Source of the DNA: Methylohalobius crimeensis 10Ki
GTDB lineage: Bacteria; Pseudomonadota; Gammaproteobacteria; Methylococcales; Methylothermaceae
Reading direction: 5' to 3'
NCBI RefSeq assembly: GCF_000421465.1
Contig: NZ_ATXB01000001.1
Location: 992,001 to 1,056,000 of the forward strand
DNA: 64,000 nucleotides
Shown here in pieces: positions 29,495-38,005 of this stretch; the first letter of the stretch is position 1, and each line of letters opens with the position of its first letter. Under the pieces are notes generated by a model. It saw only the letters and a program-made list of their open reading frames with translations. It was not told where the DNA came from and did no database searches. The translations under genes were made by a program, and so were the position numbers.

Positions 29495-29904
29495 ATGGGA
29501 AAACCGACGCTCGGACAAAAAATTCGGATAAAAACTTACGGACCAAGCGCCAGGTACACATTAAAGTCCGAGAGTTCCAGATTCCTCCGGTCCGCCATGG
29601 GGTGGTGCTGGGTCGCAAAGCCTCCATCGGCTGTTATGCGATTCGCAAAGCGCTGCACTTATTGATGGCGACCCCTTTCGTCCATATCGAGCTGGACGAC
29701 GAGGTGATCAGCGACATTATCGTGCGTCAGGCGGTACTGCGACGCTTTCCTCGGCAGGAACTGATCGCCTTCGTTCTGGAGCAGGTCAAACCGATGATGG
29801 GAGAGGAGGAGATTTTGCATTTGGAAATCGATACGGAAGTTTTATTCGATGCTCGGATGATCGATCGGGAGCGAACCGAAAATCATAATCCGGAAACCGA
29901 TTGA
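29491..29904 (+). CDS. Unrecognised 137-residue protein
   Basis: The ATG overlaps the rluC stop (ATGA) and the TGA shares its last base with the ATG of the following histidine kinase, so it is co-translated with both. The first 30 residues are Lys/Arg-rich. A possible globular part follows (about 30-125; FQIPPVRHGVVLGRKASIG and an acidic C-terminal half with EEEILHLEIDTEV). No signal peptide, membrane segment, Cys pair or nucleotide motif is visible. I do not recognise the family. Position suggests a partner or regulator of the kinase; an RNA-related role is also possible because of rluC. Confidence 0.8.
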   Translation: MNGKTDARTKNSDKNLRTKRQVHIKVREFQIPPVRHGVVLGRKASIGCYAIRKALHLLMATPFVHIELDDEVISDIIVRQAVLRRFPRQELIAFVLEQVKPMMGEEEILHLEIDTEVLFDARMIDRERTENHNPETD

Positions 29905-30983
29905 TGTTCCTTACCGCAAGCGATGCCCTGACAACCCGGTTGGTGTGCGTATCGGAGGAGGCGCGTCCTCAAATTGATCAGGACCTCGCGAAAACCGTAT
30001 ACGCGGTATTTGCCGTGGACGATCCCCAACGCTTCCTGGGTTTGGTTTCGGCCAAGGAAATTGCGGAACAACCGCACCGGATTTTTGCCGATCTGCTTCC
30101 CAAGCTAGCGCCGTCTCCCGTACCCGAAAACACGCCTCTCGCGCGAGTGTATCGGCGCATGGAAGAGTTGGATTGTTGGTATCTCCCGGTAGTGAACCGG
30201 CTGGGGGAATTCATGGGTGCGGTCACGCGTTCGCGAATACTCAAGGTTTTGTTGGAGGAAAATCAGCGTCTGACTCGGCGGCTGTTTTCCTTGCAAGAAG
30301 AGGAGCGACGCTATTTGTCCCGGGAATTGCACGACGAGCTGGGGCAATACCTGGCCGCCTTGCGGGCGAATCTGGATTGCTTGGCTGTTTTTGGCAACAA
30401 TCAGCCGCAGCTCCAACGCCAGATCGATATCATCAACCAATTGATGGATCATCTTTATTGTGTGGTGCGTGGCATGATACATCGATTGCGCCCGGAACTT
30501 CTGGATCATTTGGGTCTGGAGGAAGCGCTGAGGGGGCTCATCGAAGAATACCAGAGTCAATATCCCGGGATGACGTTCGGATTGGAGATTTACGGCAGTC
30601 TCGAGGAAATGGATGAGGAGCGGGAACTCGCCTTGTATCGGCTCGTGCAAGAATGCTTGACCAATGTGATCCGCCACGCTGAAGCTCGCCAGGTGAAAAT
30701 ATGTATATGCCATTTGCCCGATTCTCCCCGAAATTTATGCCGACGCTATTTTCCCCCGCCCCGCGATCGCCGAGTTGTCCATTTGACGGTTTGCGATGAC
30801 GGAAAGGGCTTGCCGGTGCAGCTTTCTCCTAAAGGATTAGGCCTTGCGGGCATGCGGGAACGGGTAGAGGCGCTGGGCGGGACTTTTTTGCTCGAAAGCC
30901 CTCTCAATCAAGGAGTTTGCGTGGCGATTGAATTGCCTTTGAAGGATTCGTATGAGGCCGATTCGGCTGCTGTTGGTGGATGA
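29904..30983 (+). CDS. Sensor histidine kinase with N-terminal CBS-type module (NarX/UhpB class)
   Basis: 359 residues, soluble. Residues about 5-115 look like a CBS-domain pair (FADLLPKLAPSPVPENTPLA, LPVVNRLGEFMGAVTRSRIL). A HisKA_3 domain follows with phospho-acceptor His143 in SRELHDELGQYLAALR, then HATPase_c with QECLTNVIRHA and the lid GLGLAGMRERVEALGG. CBS pairs usually bind adenine nucleotides, so the kinase may read an adenylate or related ligand; that is inference. The 3' end overlaps the response-regulator gene by 32 bp. The same N-terminal module recurs in the protein at 33229-35919. Confidence 0.88.
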   Translation: MFLTASDALTTRLVCVSEEARPQIDQDLAKTVYAVFAVDDPQRFLGLVSAKEIAEQPHRIFADLLPKLAPSPVPENTPLARVYRRMEELDCWYLPVVNRLGEFMGAVTRSRILKVLLEENQRLTRRLFSLQEEERRYLSRELHDELGQYLAALRANLDCLAVFGNNQPQLQRQIDIINQLMDHLYCVVRGMIHRLRPELLDHLGLEEALRGLIEEYQSQYPGMTFGLEIYGSLEEMDEERELALYRLVQECLTNVIRHAEARQVKICICHLPDSPRNLCRRYFPPPRDRRVVHLTVCDDGKGLPVQLSPKGLGLAGMRERVEALGGTFLLESPLNQGVCVAIELPLKDSYEADSAAVGG

Positions 30984-31584
30984 TCATCCGGTGGTGCGCC
31001 AGGGTTACCGGTGTTATTTGAAAAGCGCGCCGGATACCGAGGTGGTGGCCGAGGCCAGCGATGGCAGCGAGGCGTATCAGGCCTTCATTGCCTGTCGGCC
31101 CGATATCACCGTGCTCGACATCAGTCTGCCGGACGTGAGCGGCCTGGCGGTGCTTAGGCGGATCCGGCAACGGCTTGCGGATGCCAAGGTGCTCGTATTC
31201 ACCATTCACGATAACCCTCTTCTCGTAAGAAAATCCTTGGAAGCAGGGGCCCGGGGCTATCTCAGCAAGCGCTGCGGTCCGCCGATATTGATGGAAGCAG
31301 TGCGCCGCGTGATGCAAGGTGAGCGATACGTGGAATCGCGTCTGGAACAAGCGGTTTCCTTCCCTCCCCATGAACTGCTCCAGCGTTTGACGGCGCGTGA
31401 ATTCGAAGTGTTTCAACTATTGGCCCAGGGTCGGTCGGTGAACGAGATTGCAAGCTTGCTCCACTTAAGTTCCAAAACGGTGGGCGTCCATCAGACCCGG
31501 ATTTTGAAAAAGCTCGATCTTCCCAATATTGCCCATCTGGTTTTATTGGCGGTTCGTTGCGGCTTGGTGGAACCTGAAATTTAA
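30952..31584 (+). CDS. NarL/LuxR-family response regulator
   Basis: 210 residues. Receiver domain with VDDHPVVRQGY and phospho-acceptor Asp56 (TVLDISLPDVSG). The C-terminal LuxR helix-turn-helix contains LTAREFEVFQLLAQGRSVNE and SSKTVGVHQTRILKKL. It is the evident partner of the overlapping upstream kinase and resembles the GacA/UvrY group in length and layout. Targets are unknown; the chemoreceptor and GGDEF/EAL genes downstream are candidates. Confidence 0.92.
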   Translation: MRPIRLLLVDDHPVVRQGYRCYLKSAPDTEVVAEASDGSEAYQAFIACRPDITVLDISLPDVSGLAVLRRIRQRLADAKVLVFTIHDNPLLVRKSLEAGARGYLSKRCGPPILMEAVRRVMQGERYVESRLEQAVSFPPHELLQRLTAREFEVFQLLAQGRSVNEIASLLHLSSKTVGVHQTRILKKLDLPNIAHLVLLAVRCGLVEPEI

Positions 31585-31666
31585 GGATATTTCTTATAGC
31601 AATCGCCGTGCCTTCTTCCATAATTCCCATATAAATTAACGGGATATTCAGTTTGAAGGGGGCTAC

Positions 31667-33223
31667 ATGCGGCGCAATTTGCCGGTCACCAACCAGGAAA
31701 GGCATTTCGGCGATGAGCGGGAACTCATATCCAGCACCGATCTCAAAGGCCGGATTACTCATGTCAACCGCGATTTCATCGAGATCGCCGGGTTTTCTGA
31801 AGAAGAGTTGATGGGCAAGGCCCACAATATCATCCGTCATCCCGATATGCCTCCGGAGGCGTTCCAAATCCTCTGGGATACGATTCGGGCGGGCAAATCT
31901 TGGATGGGATTGGTTAAAAACCGTTGCAAGAACGGTGATCATTATTGGGTTGATGCATTCGTGACTCCTCTCATCGAAGATGGGCAAATCACCGGCTATG
32001 AATCGGTTAGAGTGTGTCCCAGAAGCGAGTGGAAACACCGCGCTGAAAATTTATACCGGCGAATCCGCGCAGGTAAATCATTGCCGCGTTGGCGGCTGGG
32101 AATGGGTGGAAAACCGAGTCTCGGCTTTGGCATTTTGCTGCTTTTCCCTGCCGCCGCTTATCAGTGGGGATCGCCGGTCTGGTTTTGGTCAGCATGGATA
32201 TTTACCGCGATTGCAGCTTGGGGCCTGTGCAGCTATGTCTCGGCGCCGCTGCAAAAAGTCGTGACCCGGTCGCGCCGGTTTATCGACGATCCCGTCGCTT
32301 GTTTGGTATATACCGGACGCGGCGACGAGGCCGCGCAACTGGAGACTGCGTTTTTGGCCATGCAGGCGCGGATACGCACCATGCAGGGGCGCTTCGAGGA
32401 AATGGCCCGGCAAATGGCGGCGAGGGCCGAACAAAATCACACGGCGTCCGAGAACACCAGTCGGATCTTGCAAGGTCAGCGGGATTCCACCAATGTTTTG
32501 GTCCGTGCCATGGATGAAATGAATCAGACCATCCATAATATCGCTGAAAACGCTGCGCATGCGGCGGATGTGGCGGAAAACGCCAATGACGTGATTGAGG
32601 AAGGGGTCGATACCAGTCGGGAGAGCGCGCAAGTGATCACCGTTTTGGCCGATGAGATAGAGCAAGCTGCAGCGGTGATTCGACAATTGGAAGAGGAGAG
32701 CGATGCCATCGGCATGGTGGTGGGCGTGATTCGCGATATTGCCGATCAGACCAATCTTTTGGCCCTCAATGCCGCCATCGAGGCGGCCCGAGCCGGAGAG
32801 CAAGGGCGCGGATTCGCGGTGGTGGCGGACGAGGTGCGTAAATTGGCCTCCAGTACGCAAAATTCCACCCATGAAATTCAGCAATTGGTGGAACGCTTGC
32901 AAGAAGGTTCGCGGCAAGCCGTCCAGGTGATGGGCGCCAGTCGGGAACAAGCACAACAGGGCGTCAGCCGGGCGGAGTCCGCGGCCGATAATTTGAGTCG
33001 GGTGATCGAGCGGATCGTCGATATCAAGGATAGAAATCTCCAAGTAGCCAGCGCCGTGGAACAGCAGTCTCACGTATCCGATGAAATCAAACGCAGTGTG
33101 GAGGAAATTCATCAAGTAACCGACCGGATTGCCGGTGAGGCCGAGTCAACGGCGTCCGCCAGCGATGATTTGACCCACTTGGCCATCGAATTGCGAAACT
33201 TGGCAAGAAGGTTTCGAATCTAA
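31667..33223 (+). CDS. Aer-like chemoreceptor with PAS domain
   Basis: 518 residues. The N-terminal PAS domain (about 20-125; [20 protein letters not shown] and [16 protein letters not shown]) is the type that binds FAD in the energy/redox receptor Aer. A membrane hairpin lies at about 145-190. A long signalling domain ends in a standard tip ([20 protein letters not shown]). It lies 5 bp before the GGDEF/EAL gene and 82 bp after the response regulator. FAD binding and aerotaxis are inferred from family. Confidence 0.92.
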   Translation: MRRNLPVTNQERHFGDERELISSTDLKGRITHVNRDFIEIAGFSEEELMGKAHNIIRHPDMPPEAFQILWDTIRAGKSWMGLVKNRCKNGDHYWVDAFVTPLIEDGQITGYESVRVCPRSEWKHRAENLYRRIRAGKSLPRWRLGMGGKPSLGFGILLLFPAAAYQWGSPVWFWSAWIFTAIAAWGLCSYVSAPLQKVVTRSRRFIDDPVACLVYTGRGDEAAQLETAFLAMQARIRTMQGRFEEMARQMAARAEQNHTASENTSRILQGQRDSTNVLVRAMDEMNQTIHNIAENAAHAADVAENANDVIEEGVDTSRESAQVITVLADEIEQAAAVIRQLEEESDAIGMVVGVIRDIADQTNLLALNAAIEAARAGEQGRGFAVVADEVRKLASSTQNSTHEIQQLVERLQEGSRQAVQVMGASREQAQQGVSRAESAADNLSRVIERIVDIKDRNLQVASAVEQQSHVSDEIKRSVEEIHQVTDRIAGEAESTASASDDLTHLAIELRNLARRFRI

Positions 33224-33228
33224 AGTAT

Positions 33229-35919
33229 ATGGATATACAAAACAATTTTTTTTCTCTTACCCAACCGCTTTGTGTCCGTGAAGCTTTAAGCGGCCAGGTG
33301 ATCTACGCCGCTCCCGAAGATCGACCGGTTTTGCAGCAGCTGCCCGACTATTCGGTATTTGCGGTTTTTGAAACCTCCCACCAGTTGGAAATTTTTTTAG
33401 GGCTTGTGACCGCGGAACAAGTGGCGGCTCATCCGGACCGGATTCTAGTCGACCTTTTGCCCAAGCCGGCGCCTTCTCCACTGGAGCCGGATACGCCGGT
33501 AGCAGTGGCGAAACGCCGTTTGGAGGTAGAGAGAGTAGGGGCTTTGCCGGTTTTGGGTGAAGACGATCGTTTCGTCGGAGCGGTGACCCTGTTGAGCCTA
33601 TTGGAGGCATCCCTGGCCCGGGAATTTCAGTTGAGCCGGGATGGCCGGCGCTTGCTTGCGCGATGTCGAGAGGAACACCAGCGTTTGGTCGATCACACCA
33701 GTCATTTGAGGGATTTCCAAAACGCCTCCAAGCAATTGCTGCAAACCGTGGTCTACACCTATGCGGAACGGGAGGTGGTTCAGCACGGTATCGAAATGCT
33801 GAGACGATTGATCGGTGCCCGCTACGGCGCGGTCGCCTTGCTCGACGAAAAGGGTGATATCGAGGATTTCGTGTATGCCGGGTTGGGTTCCGAGGCGGCC
33901 GATCGAATCGGTCGGCTTCCGGAGGGAAAAGGGTTGTTGAGCATCGATGTTTTGGGCAAAACGGGTACGCTGCGCTTGGAGAATATGGCCGAACATCCCG
34001 GGGCGGTCGGATTTCCGCAGGGGCATCCGCCGATGCGATCCTTGGTGGCGGCGTTGATCGAGCATCGGGGAGAATGTTACGGCAGGGTTTATTTATGCGA
34101 CCGCCTTGACGAGACGCCTTTTTCCGCCGAAGACGAGGCGCTGGTCAAGGAGTTTGCCACCATCTTGGCGGTGGCGGTGAAAAACAGCCGGGAGAGGGAA
34201 AGGCAACGCGAGAATGAAATGCAATTGAAGATCGCCGCCGAGGTGTTCAATCAAAGCGCCGAGGCGATCCTGGTGACCGATGCGGACACCAGGATTTTGA
34301 TGGTTAATCAAACCTTGACCACGATCACCGGTTACCGGTCCGAGGAATTGGTCGGTAAAACCCCTCAAATTTTCAGTTCCGGCCATCACGACAAAGCCTT
34401 CTATCGCCGGATGTGGCGATCGCTGCACGAGAATGGCCAATGGGAGGGGGAAATTTGGAACCGGCGCAAAAACGGTTCGGAGTATCCGGAATGGTTGCAC
34501 ATCAGCGCCTTGACCGACGACGACGGGCAGGTAAGCCATTACGTGGCGGTGTTTTCCGATCTGTCGCGGCTGTCGGTGCGGCAAGAAGGGATGGAACGAC
34601 TGGCGCGGTTCGATCATTTGACCGACTTGCCCAATCGGCTGGTGTTTCAGGCCGAACTGAGGCATGCAATGTTGCGTACTCGTTTCAACGGCAAATACAC
34701 GGCCTTGTTGATGCTGGATCTGGACCGTTTCAAGACCGTCAACGATACCCTCGGCCATCAGGTCGGAGACCAGTTGCTGCAGCAGGTCGCCAAGCGCCTT
34801 AGGCATTGTTTGAGACAGCGGCAGGCGCCGCGCATGGGAGACGTGGTGGCGCGCTTGAGCGGGGATGAGTTCACGATTATTTTGAATGATTTGACCTCCC
34901 GCGAGGATGCGGAAACGGTGGCGCGCAAAATTATCAGCCGCCTGCAAGCGCCTTTTGTGCTGGGAGAGTTGAAGCGTTCGGTCACCGCCAGCATCGGCAT
35001 CGCCCTGTATCCCGACGCCAACACCGAGACTCTGGATGACCTGATCACCCATGCCGACCAGGCCATGTATCATGCCAAACAGGCCGGTCATAACGGTTAT
35101 CGGTTTTTCGACAGCCAGGTGCATGCGCAGGCTAAGCGCCGCTTGATGCTGGAAAACCAGTTGTACAACGCCCTCGATCGGGAGGAATTCGAGCTCTACT
35201 ATCAGCCCCAGGTAGCGGCGCAAAACGGGCATGTCATCGGTTTGGAGGCTTTGCTCCGATGGCGTCACCCCGAGCACGGCTTGGTGAGTCCCGGCGAATT
35301 CATTCCCATCTTGGAAAAAACCGGCTTGATGATACCGGTGGGGGAGTGGATATTGCGCACGGCATGCGCTCAGTACCGCGATACGGTAAGGGCTTTAGGC
35401 GCTCGGGAAGGGGAGGTGACGATGGCGGTGAATCTGTCGGTGCATCAATTGACCTCAAGGCTGCCTGGGTTAATTAGTGCGCTGTTGGAAGAATATCGCC
35501 TGGCTCCGCATTGGCTCAAGCTCGAGTTGACCGAATCGGCGGCCATGGGCGATCCGGAGGGATCGATGCGGATTTTTGGTAATCTAAAAAAATTGGGCAT
35601 GGAAATCTGCATCGATGACTTCGGTACCGGTTACTCTTCCCTGAGTTACTTGCGCCGCTTGCCGATTGCCAACCTCAAGATCGACCGATCCTTTATTGCG
35701 GATATGACTTGGGATTCCGAGGGGCGAACCATCGTCAATACCCTCATCGCCTTGGCCCATAACCTGGGGCTCAAGGTCATCGCCGAGGGCGTGGAAACGA
35801 AAGCCCAGTATGCGTTGCTACGCGAGTACGGTTGCGAGGTGATGCAGGGTTTTCTGTTCGGTCGGCCGGTAGCGCTTTCCCAGCTCAAGCCGCTTTGCTT
35901 TGCCGCCAACCCAGATTGA
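33229..35919 (+). CDS. CBS-GAF-PAS-GGDEF-EAL cyclic-di-GMP signalling protein
   Basis: 896 residues. Order: a CBS-type module (about 5-140) very like that of the kinase at 29904-30983, a GAF domain (about 165-320), a PAS domain (about 335-455), GGDEF (about 465-640) and EAL (about 650-890). The cyclase signature reads SGDEF (Ser544-Phe548) instead of GGDEF. The phosphodiesterase motif EAL (673-675) is intact, and DDFGTGYSSLSYL is present. Net phosphodiesterase activity is likely, but SGDEF cyclases can be active. The 3' end overlaps the convergent glycosyltransferase-like gene by 35 bp. Confidence 0.92.
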   Translation: MDIQNNFFSLTQPLCVREALSGQVIYAAPEDRPVLQQLPDYSVFAVFETSHQLEIFLGLVTAEQVAAHPDRILVDLLPKPAPSPLEPDTPVAVAKRRLEVERVGALPVLGEDDRFVGAVTLLSLLEASLAREFQLSRDGRRLLARCREEHQRLVDHTSHLRDFQNASKQLLQTVVYTYAEREVVQHGIEMLRRLIGARYGAVALLDEKGDIEDFVYAGLGSEAADRIGRLPEGKGLLSIDVLGKTGTLRLENMAEHPGAVGFPQGHPPMRSLVAALIEHRGECYGRVYLCDRLDETPFSAEDEALVKEFATILAVAVKNSRERERQRENEMQLKIAAEVFNQSAEAILVTDADTRILMVNQTLTTITGYRSEELVGKTPQIFSSGHHDKAFYRRMWRSLHENGQWEGEIWNRRKNGSEYPEWLHISALTDDDGQVSHYVAVFSDLSRLSVRQEGMERLARFDHLTDLPNRLVFQAELRHAMLRTRFNGKYTALLMLDLDRFKTVNDTLGHQVGDQLLQQVAKRLRHCLRQRQAPRMGDVVARLSGDEFTIILNDLTSREDAETVARKIISRLQAPFVLGELKRSVTASIGIALYPDANTETLDDLITHADQAMYHAKQAGHNGYRFFDSQVHAQAKRRLMLENQLYNALDREEFELYYQPQVAAQNGHVIGLEALLRWRHPEHGLVSPGEFIPILEKTGLMIPVGEWILRTACAQYRDTVRALGAREGEVTMAVNLSVHQLTSRLPGLISALLEEYRLAPHWLKLELTESAAMGDPEGSMRIFGNLKKLGMEICIDDFGTGYSSLSYLRRLPIANLKIDRSFIADMTWDSEGRTIVNTLIALAHNLGLKVIAEGVETKAQYALLREYGCEVMQGFLFGRPVALSQLKPLCFAANPD

Positions 35920-36847
35920 GGGGGTCGCCCGGCGGTCCCAAGGGCGGGGTGCGGTCGAGGACTTCGAGGGCATCGTGGCGGATATGATCGCGGCCCATTT
36001 CTTCGCGCAGCACGTCCTCGCTGACAATGCCGTGATCCAGGCATTCCTTGAGCAGGCCGAAGAAAAACCGTTCCTGGTTGCGGTCCGGGTGGCGCCTGTA
36101 GGTGCCCAATAAAGCGTGATCCCCCAACAGGCGCCGGCGGGTGCGCATCAGCCAGCCGATGGGTGGAAACAGGCGAAAGCGTTCGGCCGGGGTCCAGTCG
36201 ATGGGCAGCCCGGTCTTCCACGGTTGGGTCAGGCGACGGGTATTATGGAGTAGTTTGGTTTCAGGGGTCAGCTTGTCGAAATCGTTCCACTCCGGTTCGA
36301 AGAGGCCGATACTCCCTTGAGGTTCCCGGCGCAGGCCGATCCAGTCCATGTAGTCCAGTTGGAAGTCGAACATGGCTCGGAACTGCTCCTCGCAGCGCCA
36401 GTGGGTGAGTTTGGCGCAGTCCATGAGCATCACGCTGGAGGCGTAGCATTTGTCGATCCACCATTTGGGGCCGGAACGGGGGCGGCAGAGAATCGCCTTG
36501 CCTTCCATGTCCCGCGTCAATAGCTCCCAGACGTCGCCGACGGCGAAAATGTCCGGGTCCACTACGATGGCCCGACCTTGGTAGTTCATCAGCTGCGGCG
36601 GCATAAAGCGCAAGGGCGTGAAAGACTGCAGGTCGTCGTTGCGCCAGATGCGTTCGTACCCGTCCCGGAGGAAAGATTTGCCTTCCATTTCCTGGAAGAA
36701 CGGGTAATCCCGGTGATGGAGGATGCGCACGTCGAAACGGTCGGCAAAAGCCGAATTGCGCTGCATGGCGTACTGGGCCACCAGCGCGCCGATCCATTGT
36801 TTATGATTGGTATGGATGAAAACGCAATAATCCTTGGATTCGCTCAT
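35885..36847 (-). CDS. Glycosyltransferase-like protein (GT8-type fold suspected)
   Basis: 320 residues, soluble. The N-terminal half starts CVFIHTNHKQWIGALVAQYA and has a DxD-like metal and sugar-nucleotide motif in RAIVVDPDIFAVGDVWELL (about residues 92-110), as in family-8 retaining glycosyltransferases. The rest is Trp- and Arg-rich. It overlaps the sulfotransferase stop by 4 bp (ATGA). A role in building a surface glycan that the sulfotransferase then modifies is inference. Confidence 0.6.
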   Translation of the reverse strand: MSESKDYCVFIHTNHKQWIGALVAQYAMQRNSAFADRFDVRILHHRDYPFFQEMEGKSFLRDGYERIWRNDDLQSFTPLRFMPPQLMNYQGRAIVVDPDIFAVGDVWELLTRDMEGKAILCRPRSGPKWWIDKCYASSVMLMDCAKLTHWRCEEQFRAMFDFQLDYMDWIGLRREPQGSIGLFEPEWNDFDKLTPETKLLHNTRRLTQPWKTGLPIDWTPAERFRLFPPIGWLMRTRRRLLGDHALLGTYRRHPDRNQERFFFGLLKECLDHGIVSEDVLREEMGRDHIRHDALEVLDRTPPLGPPGDPLNLGWRQSKAA

Positions 36848-37770
36848 GCGTTCACCGCTTGTTTGGTTGGGGTGTAGTGGTAGACGGGATCGAGTCGCTC
36901 GTTGACGTAGGCTTCGATCCGAGCTACCTGTTCATCGTCGAAATAATCGCGCCAGCCGCCCACTTTGGCCCGGCGTACTTTATAGGAATGGGGATTGGCC
37001 TTATCCTTGGGGACCATCCGGCTGCCGCTGAGCCAGAATTTCTTTTCCTGCTCCAGCTTGCGCATGTTGTCCACCGAGGCGTATTCCACCGCGTCCCGGA
37101 TTGCCTCCTCCGTCCCCGGCGTTCCCAAGAAATCGGTGATGCGCCTCATTTGCCCGGCGGTGTCGCTGCGCAGGTCTTCGTAGCGGACCAGAAGCAGATC
37201 GTCCAGCTTCGGCATCTCCTCGGCCCAGAGATTGAGAAAATCGATAATCTTGGGCAACCCCGCCGTTTCATACATCACGAAATCGAACAGGGAAATATCG
37301 CTGTCGTGCGGGGGATATTGATTAAGGATTTTCTTCGCCGGCCGCATCCGATATTTCCATTGGAAAAATTGGGAAACCGCTACGTCTTGAGGGTCGCGTA
37401 CCAGCAGGATTACCTTGTGGCCGGCGTAATCGGCCTTGGAATCGGCGTGGCCGGTATAGTCCTTTAAATAATTGTCATGGGTGAAAAATAGTTTGGGGAT
37501 GCTGGAGCTTTGACGGTGCAAGTTGTCAAAACCCAACAACTGCCGAGAGGACAGCCCGTACTTGGTTTGATAAAAACGTGACAGCATGACGCGCAGCCAG
37601 GTGCGGCCGCTTTTTCCGTACGAGACGATGGCCGCATCGCAGAGGGCGAGCTTGCGTGCTTCCTCGCGCCCGCGCAAACGTCGCTCCAGGCCGATTCGGC
37701 GCTGCTCGGGAAGGTAGCAAGCGGCGGCTAGGGCCAGATGGCGAGAAACCTTTTTCCAAAGGGTATGCAT
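36844..37770 (-). CDS. PAPS-dependent sulfotransferase
   Basis: About 308 residues from the ATG at 37770. The 5'-phosphosulfate loop is YGKSGRTWLRVMLSRFY (about 46-62), and the 3'-phosphate binding stretch is LLVRDPQDVAVSQFFQWKY. RYEDLRSD and the C-terminal KVGGWRDYF also fit the Sulfotransfer_1 family. It would transfer sulfate from PAPS to a sugar or lipid hydroxyl. It is translationally coupled to the glycosyltransferase-like gene, which suggests a sulfated glycan or glycolipid. Confidence 0.88.
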   Translation of the reverse strand: MHTLWKKVSRHLALAAACYLPEQRRIGLERRLRGREEARKLALCDAAIVSYGKSGRTWLRVMLSRFYQTKYGLSSRQLLGFDNLHRQSSSIPKLFFTHDNYLKDYTGHADSKADYAGHKVILLVRDPQDVAVSQFFQWKYRMRPAKKILNQYPPHDSDISLFDFVMYETAGLPKIIDFLNLWAEEMPKLDDLLLVRYEDLRSDTAGQMRRITDFLGTPGTEEAIRDAVEYASVDNMRKLEQEKKFWLSGSRMVPKDKANPHSYKVRRAKVGGWRDYFDDEQVARIEAYVNERLDPVYHYTPTKQAVNA

Positions 37771-37796
37771 GGGTAAATCCGGAAGTAATTGAAGTC

Positions 37797-37831
37797 GACG
37801 AATATCTAGACGAATATCTAATGGATATCTG
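37797..37831. repeat. Short tandem repeats upstream of the sulfotransferase gene
   Basis: Two exact 12-bp copies of GACGAATATCTA (37797-37808 and 37809-37820) are followed by a diverged third (ATGGATATCTG, 37821-37831). ATATCT therefore recurs every 11-12 bp, on one face of the helix, as in a regulator binding array. It lies within 65 bp of the sulfotransferase start. Confidence 0.6.
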
Positions 37832-37863
37832 AATTTGATTATACGAATAATCCCGCTGGCTTT

Positions 37864-37892
37864 CTCGTGCAATCTCTAAGAAATTGCACGAG
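37864..37892. repeat. Perfect 10-bp inverted repeat between divergent genes
   Basis: CTCGTGCAAT (37864-37873) and ATTGCACGAG (37883-37892) are separated by 9 nt. It sits midway between the divergent sulfotransferase and ELM1-family genes. No T-run follows, so it may be an operator or leader hairpin and not a terminator. Confidence 0.65.
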
Positions 37893-37969
37893 CAGGGGGC
37901 GGCCGACCTTGTTTCGAGAGTCAAACTGTAGTAGATTTGCGTCAAAAATACAATTTGTTGTTTTTTGTC

Positions 37970-37978
37970 TGCTATAGT
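37970..37978 (+). promoter_or_regulatory. Extended -10 promoter candidate for the ELM1-family gene
   Basis: TGCTATAGT provides an extended -10 (TG-N-TATAGT) 27 bp before the ATG at 38006. No good -35 is seen, as is normal for extended -10 promoters. Confidence 0.45.
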
Positions 37979-38005
37979 ATTGAGCAAGTAGCGCAGGAGC
38001 AGGGT

